Positions 8,854 through 18,537 of a stretch of DNA of 64,000 nt are shown here, in pieces; position 1 is the stretch's first letter, and every line of letters begins with the position of its first letter. The notes beneath the pieces were generated by a model that worked only from the letters and a program-made list of their open reading frames with translations, was not told the DNA's origin and did no database searches. Position numbers and translations under genes: made by a program. Source of the DNA: Chitinophaga pinensis. Lineage in GTDB: Bacteria > Bacteroidota > Bacteroidia > UBA4408. The stretch spans positions 62,001-126,000 of the forward strand of contig CAMAVS010000004.1 in NCBI GenBank assembly GCA_945861665.1. The letters run 5' to 3'.

Positions 8854-11785
8854 CTAATAATTTTAAGGTTATTACTATTTTTGTACCTGCTGCTTGCTTA
8901 TCGTTGTTATATAAATCAATAATTTCTATGGTAGAATCAACTAAGTTTAATCGCTCTTTTGTAATGGTAAGTGCCAGTGATTTAGGTTTATTTTCACTCA
9001 TGTTTATTTTTTTAGCTTCGGCTCGCCCTACCCCATTATCTTCAATTACAATAGTTAAATAATTATCATCTTTATTTTCGATACGAAGCCAAACTTTACC
9101 TTTAACCGTCTCGGGAAGATGGGTTACTCCATGCCAAATAGCATTTTCAATATATGGCTGTATCATCATCGTAGGAATACTCGATAGCTCCAGATTTACT
9201 TTTTCGTTAGGAATAATTTTAAATTCAAATTTATTTTGTAAACGTATTTGTTCAATTTGCATATACAAATCTAAAAACTCAATTTCTTTGCTTAAACGAA
9301 TATAATTGTTTTGTGACGTTTCCAAAACAAAACGTATAAGTTTTCCAAATTTCGCCAAGTACGAGTATGCCTTTTCGGGATTGTTAGTTAGTATATACTT
9401 TTGAATAGAGTTTAAGGAATTAAATATAAAATGTGGATTCATTTGAGCCTGTAGCGTATTCATTTTATAATCGGCAATTAACTTCTGAACCTTGATTTGC
9501 TTTTTAGCATTTTTTTGTATGCTTCTTGTTCTTATATAAATAGTAAGTGCAACCATAACTATAACTATAAATAGGATTGTTAAAACAAACCACAATTTTT
9601 GCCAGTAAGGTTTATCAATCGTAAAACTTACAAAAGCTCCAGACTTATCTGTCGCAGCTTGTTTATTATAGGCAGATAAATGATTAATTCGAATAGAGTA
9701 TGTGCCTGATTTCAACTCTTCGAAAACAAATTCATTGCCGCTTGTATATTCACTCTTTTTTTTGTCATGGATGAGCGTGTAGTGGTATTGAATATTATCG
9801 AAATTTTTGTAGGATGGCGATTCAACAACCAAGGATATTTTATTTATAGTGTACTTGAATAAGGTTGTATTAGCATTGGAATAATCTGTTTGTATAACAT
9901 CTGTTATAAATTGTGCCCGTATATGTTGCACAGATATTTCCTTTTTTATTTCATTTGTTTTTGCATAACATACACCTTTACTGGTTCCAATTATTAAATT
10001 GTTTTTGAAAAGAAGCACTTTGTTTATTTCATTTGATAATAATCCATCACTTTCAAGGTATGACTCTAATAAATAATCACGTTTCATAACAGAATTAAGG
10101 ATAATTCTGCACAGTCCATTATTAGTGCCTATCCAAGCAGTATCATTAGAAGTTGTTATACTTGTTGCGGTAAATGATGGAAATTTATCATTTTTATCAA
10201 TCAGTAAAAAATTATTTCCGTCTATGATTCCAATTCCATACCCTTTTATAGAAACCCAATACCTGTTTTTGTAGTCAGCGTGAATTAGGTCAACTCTATT
10301 TGTAAGCAGTGAATTTACTTTGGAAAAATCAAAGAGAGTTTTATTTTTATAAATAAACAATCCTCTAATCCCTGCAATCAGTAAATCTCCGTTTCTGTCA
10401 ACATCAATCCCAAACGATTTTATTTTTAGTCCGGGAATACCGTTTATAATATCTTTTGAGAAGCAATCGATGATACCTGAATTTATATTTCCATATACTT
10501 TTGTTTTGCCAACAGCCATTGATTTAATGCCTCCGCCCATTTTATCAATTGAACTGGCAGAAAGTCTTGAATTGAATGCGAGAGTTGCTTCTGGAAAACA
10601 AGCATAGACCGTTCCTTTGATACTTTTTAAAAATAGTAGTCTTGAAATTTTGTTTTCAATACTTGTAACCAACTTTATTTCGTTGTTTGAAGCAAATTCT
10701 AAATTTATTATACTTCCTTTTCTAGTTCCAACATATAATTGTTTGGAGGTCGTATCCATACAGGTTATATTTTGTGTTGCAATCCCATTGTCCCCCACTA
10801 CTTTAAAAATCTTGTTTTGAGAAAAAAATATACCATTTTCTAGCGTTCCTAACCAAATACCATTTTCATTATCTGAACAAATAGAAGTAATTGTGTTACC
10901 CTTGAGCATATTCAATGGCTCAGAATTAATATCTCCCTTCTTAAAGTATTTCACTCCATCATTAACCAATCCTATCCATAAGCAATTTTCTGTATCAAGA
11001 AATACACTGGCAATATCTTTTTCAAAAACTTTTTTTGTGTAGCTGCCATCCTTGTTTAATACAAAAAAACAATTTGCAATGCTAAATCCAATATTACCGG
11101 TATTAAATTTTACTGATTTAACATTTAAGTTATAGCTGTTTACTCCGGTCAGGTCCAGCATGTATTTTTTTTCAATTTTATTAGTTGACACAATAATTTC
11201 CATTTTTTTTACAGAAGTAGTAAATTGTGTTAATAAAATATTATCGTAACTGCAAAGAAGGCTGCCAGATGAATTTATAAAATGAATAGACGTTTTTAGA
11301 TATTTATCCGGATATATACTAAAATAGGCTTCGTTTGATTTTTTCGAAAACAAACCATGATTATAATTTAACCAAATGGTATTATTATCATCCACTTTAC
11401 ATTTATTTATTCTGTCGGAATAATCGTTTGAATACTTAATTGTGCTTGTTTTATTAGGCTTTTCAATACCAATTTTGGCAACACTCATATTGTAGCCAGT
11501 AAGAACCAATTCACTTTTGCCAAAAGGGACAATGTGAAAAATAGTATTGTCTAGCAAACCATTTAAGCGGGAGAATGTTTCTATTTTTCCGTTTGAAAAT
11601 CTTCCAATACCTTCGTCAGAGCAAAACCAAATAAAACCATTTTGATCTTTTTCTATATCATATACCTCAGAACTGGGTAACCCCTCCCTTGTTGTATAGT
11701 TTTTAAAATTAAAGGATTGTGCTAGCAGGAGTGAGCAAGTTGAAAGCAAAGCTAAAAAAGAAACAATAACCTTATTGAAGTTCAT
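8843..11785 (-). CDS. Sensor histidine kinase with periplasmic beta-propeller and Y_Y_Y domain (LytS-type kinase)
   Basis: This 980-residue membrane sensor has a signal peptide (1-22, ending LLAQ) and then a long beta-propeller-like sensor region of two-component regulator repeats (about 25-610, with repeated IWFCSDEGIGRF, LWIGLVNDG, IWLGTLENG and AWIGTNNGL blades). A Y_Y_Y-type beta domain (about 640-725) precedes one membrane helix near 738-758. The cytoplasmic part is a LytS-type kinase: phospho-acceptor His785 in MNPHFIFNSLNS, then a GHKL ATPase with YIENAIWHG and IEDNGVGR. The ligand is unknown. It is the first gene of a pair with the LytTR regulator. Confidence 0.92.
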   Translation of the reverse strand: MNFNKVIVSFLALLSTCSLLLAQSFNFKNYTTREGLPSSEVYDIEKDQNGFIWFCSDEGIGRFSNGKIETFSRLNGLLDNTIFHIVPFGKSELVLTGYNMSVAKIGIEKPNKTSTIKYSNDYSDRINKCKVDDNNTIWLNYNHGLFSKKSNEAYFSIYPDKYLKTSIHFINSSGSLLCSYDNILLTQFTTSVKKMEIIVSTNKIEKKYMLDLTGVNSYNLNVKSVKFNTGNIGFSIANCFFVLNKDGSYTKKVFEKDIASVFLDTENCLWIGLVNDGVKYFKKGDINSEPLNMLKGNTITSICSDNENGIWLGTLENGIFFSQNKIFKVVGDNGIATQNITCMDTTSKQLYVGTRKGSIINLEFASNNEIKLVTSIENKISRLLFLKSIKGTVYACFPEATLAFNSRLSASSIDKMGGGIKSMAVGKTKVYGNINSGIIDCFSKDIINGIPGLKIKSFGIDVDRNGDLLIAGIRGLFIYKNKTLFDFSKVNSLLTNRVDLIHADYKNRYWVSIKGYGIGIIDGNNFLLIDKNDKFPSFTATSITTSNDTAWIGTNNGLCRIILNSVMKRDYLLESYLESDGLLSNEINKVLLFKNNLIIGTSKGVCYAKTNEIKKEISVQHIRAQFITDVIQTDYSNANTTLFKYTINKISLVVESPSYKNFDNIQYHYTLIHDKKKSEYTSGNEFVFEELKSGTYSIRINHLSAYNKQAATDKSGAFVSFTIDKPYWQKLWFVLTILFIVIVMVALTIYIRTRSIQKNAKKQIKVQKLIADYKMNTLQAQMNPHFIFNSLNSIQKYILTNNPEKAYSYLAKFGKLIRFVLETSQNNYIRLSKEIEFLDLYMQIEQIRLQNKFEFKIIPNEKVNLELSSIPTMMIQPYIENAIWHGVTHLPETVKGKVWLRIENKDDNYLTIVIEDNGVGRAEAKKINMSENKPKSLALTITKERLNLVDSTIEIIDLYNNDKQAAGTKIVITLKLLDDN

Positions 11786-11880
11786 ATATTTAATTTCAAA
11801 AATACAATAAAGTGGCTAATAATTCCAATATGGGAGAGAAAAGATGAATATTAAACTGTTTATTAACTTTACAGCAAAAT

Positions 11881-12519
11881 ATGAGTACAAGTAAATTATC
11901 AAAACAAGATTTAGAAAAAGGTAAAATGCTTCCTTTAATGGAGGAGTTTTATACCATTCAAGGCGAGGGCTATAATTCAGGTAAAGCTGCTTATTTTATT
12001 AGAATTGGCGGATGTGATGTAGGGTGCCATTGGTGCGATGTAAAGGAAAGTTGGGATGCCTCCATTCACCCTTTAACATTAACAGATAGCATTGTGCATA
12101 ATTGTAACGAATATCCTGCAAAAGCCGTAGTAGTTACAGGAGGAGAACCATCGATGTATCAATTGGATTACTTAACGCAGGAATTAAAAAACAAAAATAT
12201 AATTACCTATGTTGAAACATCAGGAGCGTATGAATTAACCGGTGAATGGGATTGGATTTGTTTATCGCCAAAGAAAACAATGCCTCCCTTACCTTCTATC
12301 TTTAATAGAGCGAATGAACTAAAAGTGATAGTGCACAATAAAAATGATTTTGAATGGGCCGAAAAAAACGCTGAGTTGGTTGATATGAAATGTAAATTAT
12401 ACTTGCAACCCGAATGGAGCAAACAGGAACAAATAATGCCATTAATATTGGATTATGTGATGAATAATCCCAAATGGAATATCTCCTTGCAAACACATAA
12501 ATATATGAACATTCCTTAA
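11881..12519 (+). CDS. queE: 7-carboxy-7-deazaguanine synthase
   Basis: This is a radical-SAM enzyme of 212 residues that converts 6-carboxytetrahydropterin to 7-carboxy-7-deazaguanine in the queuosine/preQ0 pathway. The iron-sulfur motif C-x3-C-x2-C is seen as CDVGCHWC, near residues 45-52. It is preceded by the family signature EEFYTIQGEG, which contacts substrate, and followed by VVVTGGEPSM, a SAM-binding GGE motif. The length is typical of the long QueE form. queC, queD and queF are not in the window. The stop codon overlaps only a spurious upstream extension of the next gene. Confidence 0.95.
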   Translation: MSTSKLSKQDLEKGKMLPLMEEFYTIQGEGYNSGKAAYFIRIGGCDVGCHWCDVKESWDASIHPLTLTDSIVHNCNEYPAKAVVVTGGEPSMYQLDYLTQELKNKNIITYVETSGAYELTGEWDWICLSPKKTMPPLPSIFNRANELKVIVHNKNDFEWAEKNAELVDMKCKLYLQPEWSKQEQIMPLILDYVMNNPKWNISLQTHKYMNIP

Positions 12520-12548
12520 TGGTATGTTTGTTGTTTAAAACAATACAT

Positions 12549-14507
12549 ATGAAAAAAACAGCTTATAGCCTTTTAATGTTTATTATCCTTTTTGCTAATT
12601 GTTTGGCTCAAACACAAATAGTAAGTACCAGCTCGGCAAAAGCGAAAAAATTATATTTAAAAGCAAAAGAAAACTATGAATTAAGAAAAGACAATGAGGC
12701 TACAGTTGATTTAATAAAGGCAATTCAAATTGATTCAATGTTTATTGAAGCACACGTTTTATTGTCTGAAATATATGCTGAACACAACCACGTTGAAAAG
12801 GCAATAAAGGAATGCCATGCAGTGATAAATATTAATCCTACTTATTTTCCAAATGTAATGTTTAATCTAGGTGCATTGCAAATGAAAAAGGGTTATTACA
12901 GCGAAGCCGCTGAAAATTTTGCAATGTTTTTAAAGGTAAGAATTTCACCCGATCAACGTTCCAAAACAGAGCATTTGCTTGCCTCTGCTCGTTTTGCTGA
13001 AAAGGCAATTAAAAATCCTGTTCCTTTCAATCCGCAAAATTTAGGGGGCGGTGTTAATACTAGACTTAATGAATATTTGCCAGCTATCACCGCCGATGAG
13101 CAAACATTAATTTACACGGTTAGGGCTCCACGCGATGGAAATATAAACTCAACCGATTTAAATAATCAACAAGAAGATTTTTACCAAACGGATTTAATAA
13201 ATGGTAAATGGGGGAAGGCTATGAATATGGGTTCGACTATAAATACGGAAGGGAATGAGGGTGCACAATGTATCAGTACTGACGGTAAAATTTTATTTTT
13301 CACTGCTTGTCAGGAAATAGCCGGTTATGTTGGTGGAAGAGAAGGTTACGGCAGTTGTGATATCTTTTTTTCGCGTAATATAAGCGGCAAGTGGAGTGTT
13401 CCTAAAAATGCAGGTGCCCCAATTAATACTCAATATTGGGACTCACAACCTTGCCTATCGCCCGATGGAACTACTTTGTATTTTGCAAGTAACCGCCCCG
13501 GTGGAAAAGGGAAAATTGATATTTGGAAGTGTGACCTTGATGAAAAAGGATGGGGAAAGGCCATCAACCTTGGTGATTCTATTAATACAACCTATTCTGA
13601 AATGTCACCTTTTATTCATCCCGATAATCACACTTTTTATTTTGCATCTGAAGGTCATCCTGGAATGGGAGCACACGACATTTTCATTGCGTACTTAAAC
13701 GAAAAAAAGGAATTTTCTAAACCCGTAAATATCGGTTACCCTATTAATACAAGCGGTGATGAAATAAGTTTGATAGTTGGAGCAAGTGGAAAAACGGCAT
13801 ATTATGCATCGGAACGAAAAGAAGGTTTTGGCGAACTTGATTTATACTCTTTTGAGTTGCCTGAAAAGGCACGAGCAACAACAGTTACCTATATGAAAGG
13901 AAAAGTGTTCGATGAAAAAACAAAAGGTTATATGCAAGCTAAATTTGAGTTAATCGATTTGGCTACTTCGCAAACTATAATGAGTTCCTATTCGGATGGG
14001 AAATCGGGTGAATTTTTGGTTTGTTTGCCGGTAAATAAAAACTATGCCTTAAATGTTTCAAAAAATGGTTATTTGTTTTATTCTGAAAATTTTTCGTTGA
14101 AAGAAAAAAATGGTAGCAAACCTTATTTGATGGATATCCCCTTGCATCCTATTGATACCGGAACTATTGTTGAATTAAAGAACATATTTTTTGAAACAAA
14201 CAAATTTGATTTAAAGGATGAATCAAAAATTGAATTGCAAAAATTAACGAACTTCTTAAATTTAAATAAAAATATACGTATTCAAATTAGTGGACACACC
14301 GACAATGTGGGCGATAAAAAACTGAATCAAGTTTTGTCGCAAAACAGGGCTAAATCAGTTTATGAGTATTTGATTACCAACGGCATTGAAAAAACACGTT
14401 TGAGCTTTAAAGGCTATGGTGATACTAAACCTGTAGTAGCGAACGATACTCCCGAAAACAAAGCTAGAAACAGAAGAACAGAGTTTAAGGTTGTTGGTTT
14501 GAAGTAG
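12549..14507 (+). CDS. TPR, PD40 propeller and OmpA-domain envelope protein (PorE-like architecture)
   Basis: This 652-residue protein has, in order, a signal peptide (MKKTAYSLL to CLAQ), TPR repeats (about 35-140), a PD40/WD40-like propeller (about 165-435, repeated LSPDGTTLYFASNRPGG-like blades), a carboxypeptidase-like beta domain (about 445-530) and a C-terminal OmpA peptidoglycan-binding domain (about 540-650, with ISGHTDNVGD and NRRTEF). The order matches PorE of the type IX secretion system, but the same architecture also occurs in many other Bacteroidota proteins. The start at 12549 is chosen over 12519 because it begins the signal peptide. FANC is a poor lipobox, so lipidation is doubtful. 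Confidence 0.88.
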   Translation: MKKTAYSLLMFIILFANCLAQTQIVSTSSAKAKKLYLKAKENYELRKDNEATVDLIKAIQIDSMFIEAHVLLSEIYAEHNHVEKAIKECHAVININPTYFPNVMFNLGALQMKKGYYSEAAENFAMFLKVRISPDQRSKTEHLLASARFAEKAIKNPVPFNPQNLGGGVNTRLNEYLPAITADEQTLIYTVRAPRDGNINSTDLNNQQEDFYQTDLINGKWGKAMNMGSTINTEGNEGAQCISTDGKILFFTACQEIAGYVGGREGYGSCDIFFSRNISGKWSVPKNAGAPINTQYWDSQPCLSPDGTTLYFASNRPGGKGKIDIWKCDLDEKGWGKAINLGDSINTTYSEMSPFIHPDNHTFYFASEGHPGMGAHDIFIAYLNEKKEFSKPVNIGYPINTSGDEISLIVGASGKTAYYASERKEGFGELDLYSFELPEKARATTVTYMKGKVFDEKTKGYMQAKFELIDLATSQTIMSSYSDGKSGEFLVCLPVNKNYALNVSKNGYLFYSENFSLKEKNGSKPYLMDIPLHPIDTGTIVELKNIFFETNKFDLKDESKIELQKLTNFLNLNKNIRIQISGHTDNVGDKKLNQVLSQNRAKSVYEYLITNGIEKTRLSFKGYGDTKPVVANDTPENKARNRRTEFKVVGLK

Positions 14508-14601
14508 GACTCACAATTCAATAAATTATTTGTTGCCAACTAATATAAAATTAAGTTTAAATAATCTAGGTTATATTTGTAGAAATTATTTAAATAAAAA
14601 T

Positions 14602-15171
14602 ATGAAAACAATTAAAAGTCTATAATAGTAACTGCTGTAATTTTATTAACTGCTTGTCAAAAACAACCGAGTACAGATTTTAGTACTGATAAATCAGAGT
14701 ATATAGCAGGTGATGTTGTAAAATTAACTAATTCCTCTACTGATGGCTCAAGTTATAAATGGATAATGCCGGATGGGCAAACTAATACCTCTACTAACTA
14801 ATATAGACTACTCTTTGCCTAAGAATATGGCAGATGAATCGTTAACTTTCAAACTATAAGCTCGTTCAAAAAATGGTAAAAAGACAGATGAGGCTCAAAA
14901 AAAATTTTCGGTTAAAGCTGCAACCAGACAAATAACTGTTTGGACTTCAAATGGAGGTGTAAACCAAATATCAGTTTCAATTGACAATTCTGCCGCAGGA
15001 ACCATTACCCAATATTATGTTGGAGGGAGTCCTGGTTGTGCGGCAACGGGATGTGTTACAGCAACCCTAAAAGTTGGATCGCATACTATTTCAGCAACAG
15101 ATGGTGTATTTTCATGGAATGGTTATATTACTGTTACGCGAGATGGTTGCGCTCAATTTGATCTTCAATAG
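14602..15171 (+). pseudogene. Decayed PKD-like lipoprotein gene
   Basis: Three reading-frame segments join into one recognisable protein. The ATG at 14602 opens MKTIKSL. A frame change near 14620-14622 leads to a lipoprotein signal ending LLTAC and a PKD-like segment (DVVKLTNSSTDGSSYKW). A second change near 14790-14800 restores the original frame (DYSLPKNMADE), a TAA interrupts it at 14857-14859, and it continues to a Cys-containing C-terminal beta domain ending at TAG 15169-15171. A TATATTTG promoter element survives at 14572-14579. The gene probably encoded a secreted surface lipoprotein. Two indels plus a stop favour real decay over a single sequencing error. Confidence 0.8.
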
Positions 15172-15194
15172 TTTTTTAAATTACAAACCTGTTC

Positions 15195-15229
15195 ATAAAA
15201 AAAGACCCGCAATTTGCGGGTCTTTTTTT
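15195..15229. terminator. Bidirectional terminator between the decayed lipoprotein gene and rplT
   Basis: A GACCCGCA/TGCGGGTC stem (15204-15222) is flanked by an A-run on the left and a T-run on the right, so it can terminate transcription from both sides. It serves the plus-strand pseudogene and the minus-strand thrS-infC-rpmI-rplT operon. Confidence 0.9.
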
Positions 15230-15247
15230 ATGATGTTTAAACTGATT

Positions 15248-15592
15248 CTATTTTACCGAATCAACAACGGCTTTAAAAGCTTCCGGATGATTCATCGCTA
15301 AGTCAGCCAATACTTTTCTGTTTATGATAACGTTTTTGGCGTGTATTTTACCCATAAATTCAGAGTAGCTCATTCCAAAAGGACGAACCCCTGCATTGAT
15401 ACGTTGTATCCACAATCCACGAAAATTACGTTTTTTGGTTTTTCTATCGCGGTAAGCGTATGTTAAACCTTTTTCTAAAATGTTTTTAGCAATGGTAAAA
15501 ACATTTTTTCTTGCTCCCCAATAACCTTTGGTTTGTTTAAGGACTTTTTTTCTGCGGGCTTTTGAGGCCACATGATTAACCGATCTTGGCAT
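15248..15592 (-). CDS. rplT: 50S ribosomal protein L20
   Basis: This is a 114-residue, very basic r-protein with the L20 signatures [36 protein letters not shown] and LWIQRINAG. It binds 23S rRNA domain II during 50S assembly and, in bacteria that have been studied, represses its own operon by binding mRNA. It is the last gene of thrS-infC-rpmI-rplT on the minus strand. The 83-base spacer before it holds a strong hairpin that may be its autoregulatory site. Confidence 0.98.
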   Translation of the reverse strand: MPRSVNHVASKARRKKVLKQTKGYWGARKNVFTIAKNILEKGLTYAYRDRKTKKRNFRGLWIQRINAGVRPFGMSYSEFMGKIHAKNVIINRKVLADLAMNHPEAFKAVVDSVK

Positions 15593-15607
15593 TTTTTTTA
15601 GTTTTTT

Positions 15608-15648
15608 GGTGAGCAGTGACTCTTTACGAGTTCTTGATACTGATCACC
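15608..15648 (-). promoter_or_regulatory. Structured rplT leader, candidate L20 autoregulatory hairpin
   Basis: In the spacer between rpmI and rplT the mRNA can fold into GGTGA-x-CAGT paired with ACTG-x-TCACC, enclosing a second ACTC/GAGT hairpin with a GTAAA loop. The stem is followed by A-rich sequence and the rplT ATG, not by a T-run, so it is not a terminator. Stacked helices with a mismatch are typical of ribosomal-protein leader sites; that L20 binds here is inference. Confidence 0.45.
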
Positions 15649-15675
15649 TGGTTAAATTGATTGTTTAATTAAAAA

Positions 15676-15876
15676 TTACTTACCCAATGAAAGCATAAAC
15701 TTAACATTGCCCAAATCGGCAGGGTTAACTAATGCTGCACCTGTAAGCGCTCTTTTTCTTTTCGTGCTTTTTTTGGTCAAAATGTGACTTTTATAAGCGT
15801 GTTTTCTCTTAATTTTTCCTGTTCCAGTAAGCTTGAATCTCTTCTTAGCACTGGAGTTGGTTTTCATTTTAGGCAT
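15676..15876 (-). CDS. rpmI: 50S ribosomal protein L35
   Basis: This 66-residue basic protein matches L35 along its length: [15 protein letters not shown] at the N-terminus, [14 protein letters not shown] in the middle and a short conserved C-terminus. It is a late-assembling 50S protein. It sits between infC (35 bases upstream) and rplT, the order found in most bacteria, and is probably translated from the shared mRNA. Confidence 0.98.
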   Translation of the reverse strand: MPKMKTNSSAKKRFKLTGTGKIKRKHAYKSHILTKKSTKRKRALTGAALVNPADLGNVKFMLSLGK

Positions 15877-15911
15877 TTCGCGTAATTATTTATTTGTTAT
15901 TTATTGTTTTT

Positions 15912-16502
15912 TTATTTCTTTTTAGGCGCAATAATCATTCTCATATTCTTCCCTTCTAACAACGGCAACTGCTCTACTTTACCAAACTCTTCCAACTCCT
16001 GAGCAAAACGCAATAATAATATTTCACCTTGTTCTTTGTACACTATCGAACGACCTCTAAAAAATACAAAAGCTTTTACTTTTGCCCCTTCAGCCAAAAA
16101 CTTCAACGCATGATTCTTTTTAAAATTAAAATCGTGGTCGTCTGTTTGTGGTCCGAAGCGTATTTCCTTTATAACAACCTTAGCAGCTTTCGACTTTATT
16201 TCTTTTTGTTTCTTTTTTAATTCGTACAAAAACTTTTTATAATCGACAACTTTGCAAACCGGTGGTTCTGCGGAAGGAGAAATTTCAACTAAGTCAAGTT
16301 CTGCTTCTTTTGCAATTTGCAAAGCTTTCTCAATTGGAAAAACGCCTTGCTCAATTCCTTCACCAACTACACGAACAACTTGTGCTCGTATGCGTTCGTT
16401 GATGTTATGTAAGTCTTCCTTCTTTGATGGAAACCTTCTATCGAATGGCTTCTTAAATGTAGGCCTTGCTGTACTACTAGTTTTTTTAAATGGTGTTGCT
16501 AT
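15912..16502 (-). CDS. infC: Translation initiation factor IF-3, ATA start
   Basis: IF-3 binds the 30S subunit, blocks early 50S joining and checks the start codon. The protein covers 196 residues, with the N-domain signature [16 protein letters not shown], the linker region [19 protein letters not shown], and the C-domain [14 protein letters not shown] and FFRGRSI. No ATG or GTG occurs in frame before the conserved domain, and the only TTG (16322) would delete its N-terminal part. ATA at 16502, five bases after GGAGG, is therefore the likely start. IF-3 genes often use rare starts (AUU in E. coli) so that IF-3 limits its own synthesis; the same logic is inferred here. Confidence 0.95.
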   Translation of the reverse strand: MATPFKKTSSTARPTFKKPFDRRFPSKKEDLHNINERIRAQVVRVVGEGIEQGVFPIEKALQIAKEAELDLVEISPSAEPPVCKVVDYKKFLYELKKKQKEIKSKAAKVVIKEIRFGPQTDDHDFNFKKNHALKFLAEGAKVKAFVFFRGRSIVYKEQGEILLLRFAQELEEFGKVEQLPLLEGKNMRMIIAPKKK

Positions 16503-16507
16503 AGTTA

Positions 16508-16512
16508 CCTCC
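16508..16512 (-). promoter_or_regulatory. Shine-Dalgarno that fixes the ATA start of infC
   Basis: GGAGG is read on the minus strand from 16512 to 16508, five bases before ATA 16502-16500 and just after the thrS stop (16526-16524). A strong site in a genome that mostly lacks them marks a gene with an inefficient start codon. Confidence 0.75.
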
Positions 16513-16523
16513 GTTTTTTTAAT

Positions 16524-18464
16524 TTATATATTACTCAATCGTTGTTCAATTTCTGTATTTATTTTATTCGCAAACTCCTCAATGCCTAAAGAACCCAAAT
16601 CCCCTTCTCCTTGCTTCCTCACGGATACTTTTCCTTCCTCCATTTCCTTTTCACCTACAACAAGCATAAAAGGCACTTTATTTAACTCCGTATCTCTTAT
16701 TTTTTTGCCTATTTTTTCGTTTCTTTCATCAACAAAGCCGCGAATATCGTAATTTTTAAGCAAATTCAAAACATTTTTCGCATAATCATTATACTTTTCG
16801 CTTATTGGAAGTATCGCAACTTGGTCAGGAGTAAGCCATAAGGGAAATTTTCCGGCACAGTGTTCAATTAATACTGCCACAAAACGCTCCAAAGAACCGA
16901 ATGGTGCTCTGTGTATCATTACAGGACGATGTTTTTGATTGTCGCTGCCGGTGTACTCCAATTCAAATCGTTCGGGCAAATTATAATCTACCTGAATGGT
17001 TCCTAACTGCCACTTACGACCAATGGCATCACGCACCATAAAATCGAGTTTTGGTCCGTAAAATGCAGCTTCCCCCAATTCAACCACAGTGCTTAAGCCT
17101 TTTTCGGCAGACGATTCAATAATGGCCTGTTCTGCTAATGCCCAATTCTGGTCACTGCCAATGTATTTTGTTTTATTATCGGGGTCACGCAAAGAAATTT
17201 GCGCTGTATAGTCTTTAAAATCCAATGCCCTAAAAACATACAATACAAGGTCGATTACTTTACAGAACTCTTCCTTTACTTGGTCGGGACGACAAAAAAG
17301 ATGGGCATCATCCTGTGTAAATCCACGCACACGCGTTAATCCGTGCAACTCACCACTTTGCTCGTAACGGTAAACAGTACCAAATTCAGCCAAACGTATA
17401 GGTAAATCCTTGTAAGAGCGAGGTTGTGTTTTATAAATTTCGCAATGATGCGGACAATTCATCGGTTTTAAAAAGAATTCCTCCCCTTCCTGTGGTGTAC
17501 GGATAGGTTGAAAGGAATCGGCACCGTATTTTTCGTAATGACCTGAAGTTACATACAAGTTTTTATGTCCGATATGCGGTGTAATTACAGGCAAATAACC
17601 TGCTTTTACTTGTGCCTTTTTAAGGAAGTTTTCCAATCGTTCGCGCAACATTGCTCCTTTGGGAAGCCATAAAGGCAAGCCCATCCCTACTTTTTCTGAA
17701 AAGGCAAATAACTCTAATTCCTTACCCAGCTTACGGTGATCACGCTTTTTGGCTTCTTCCAACAATACAAGGTAATCCGTTAAATCTTTTTGTTTCGGGA
17801 AAGTAACAGCATATAATCTGGTCAGCATTTTATTTTTCTCATCACCACGCCAGTATGCACCTGCCACGTTCATCAATTTTACAGCTTTGATAAAGCCGGT
17901 ATTGGGTATGTGTGGACCGCGACATAAATCCGTAAAGTTTCCTTGCTCGTAAAAGGTAATGCTTCCATCTTCTAAGTCCTTCAGCAAATCGAGTTTGTAC
18001 TCATCGTCCTTTACTGTAAAGTATTTTATGGCATCTGCTTTTAACACATCCTTGCGGGTGTAAACACTGCTAAGTCTTGCTAACTCTAGTACCTTATCTT
18101 CAATTTTTTTGAAATCCTCTTGGGAAATAGTTTTCCCACCAAGGTCTATGTCATAATAAAAACCGGTTTCAATGGGTGGACCAATACCAAACTTTGTTCC
18201 CGGGTATATTGACTCGATCGCCTCCGCTAACAAGTGAGCCGAAGAATGCCAGAAAGTGGATTTACCATCCGTATCGTTCCAGGTTAATAAGGTAAGTCGG
18301 ACATCATTGTCGATGCCTCTGCCGGCATCCCAGACTTGGCCATTTACTTTTGCTGCGAGTACATTTCGTGCTAATCCTTCGCTAATGCTTTGCGCTACTT
18401 GAAGCGCTGTGGTTCCTTTGGCGTATTGCCTTACCGAACCATCGGGGAGTGTTATATTTATCAT
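16524..18464 (-). CDS. thrS: Threonyl-tRNA synthetase
   Basis: This 646-residue class II synthetase charges tRNA-Thr. In order: a TGS domain (1-62, [11 protein letters not shown]), an editing domain with [10 protein letters not shown] and the second zinc-site Cys/His, the catalytic core with LPKGAMLRE, the zinc-binding [11 protein letters not shown] and the motif 2 arginines in [27 protein letters not shown]-type sequence, and an anticodon-binding domain at the C-terminus ([10 protein letters not shown]). The length is normal. It heads the infC-rpmI-rplT cluster, with 21 bases before infC, and follows ftsB. A hairpin lies in its leader. Confidence 0.98.
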   Translation of the reverse strand: MINITLPDGSVRQYAKGTTALQVAQSISEGLARNVLAAKVNGQVWDAGRGIDNDVRLTLLTWNDTDGKSTFWHSSAHLLAEAIESIYPGTKFGIGPPIETGFYYDIDLGGKTISQEDFKKIEDKVLELARLSSVYTRKDVLKADAIKYFTVKDDEYKLDLLKDLEDGSITFYEQGNFTDLCRGPHIPNTGFIKAVKLMNVAGAYWRGDEKNKMLTRLYAVTFPKQKDLTDYLVLLEEAKKRDHRKLGKELELFAFSEKVGMGLPLWLPKGAMLRERLENFLKKAQVKAGYLPVITPHIGHKNLYVTSGHYEKYGADSFQPIRTPQEGEEFFLKPMNCPHHCEIYKTQPRSYKDLPIRLAEFGTVYRYEQSGELHGLTRVRGFTQDDAHLFCRPDQVKEEFCKVIDLVLYVFRALDFKDYTAQISLRDPDNKTKYIGSDQNWALAEQAIIESSAEKGLSTVVELGEAAFYGPKLDFMVRDAIGRKWQLGTIQVDYNLPERFELEYTGSDNQKHRPVMIHRAPFGSLERFVAVLIEHCAGKFPLWLTPDQVAILPISEKYNDYAKNVLNLLKNYDIRGFVDERNEKIGKKIRDTELNKVPFMLVVGEKEMEEGKVSVRKQGEGDLGSLGIEEFANKINTEIEQRLSNI

Positions 18465-18475
18465 ACATTTTTTTC

Positions 18476-18499
18476 GCTCACCCCTACAATTGGGTGCGC
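18476..18499 (-). other. Hairpin in the thrS leader
   Basis: CACCC (18479-18483) pairs with GGGTG (18492-18496), extended by GC/GC across one mismatch. It lies in the 73-base ftsB-thrS spacer, 11 bases before the thrS ATG. On the plus strand it is followed by seven T residues, but no plus-strand gene ends here. It could affect thrS translation; function unknown. Confidence 0.35.
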
Positions 18500-18537
18500 A
18501 TTTTTTTAGGAAGGCAAATGTACATTAAAAAGGGGAA

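Noticed and set aside
18476-18507. Plus-strand terminator before thrS
   Set aside because: The hairpin and T-run point along the plus strand, but no plus-strand gene ends there; described only as a leader hairpin.
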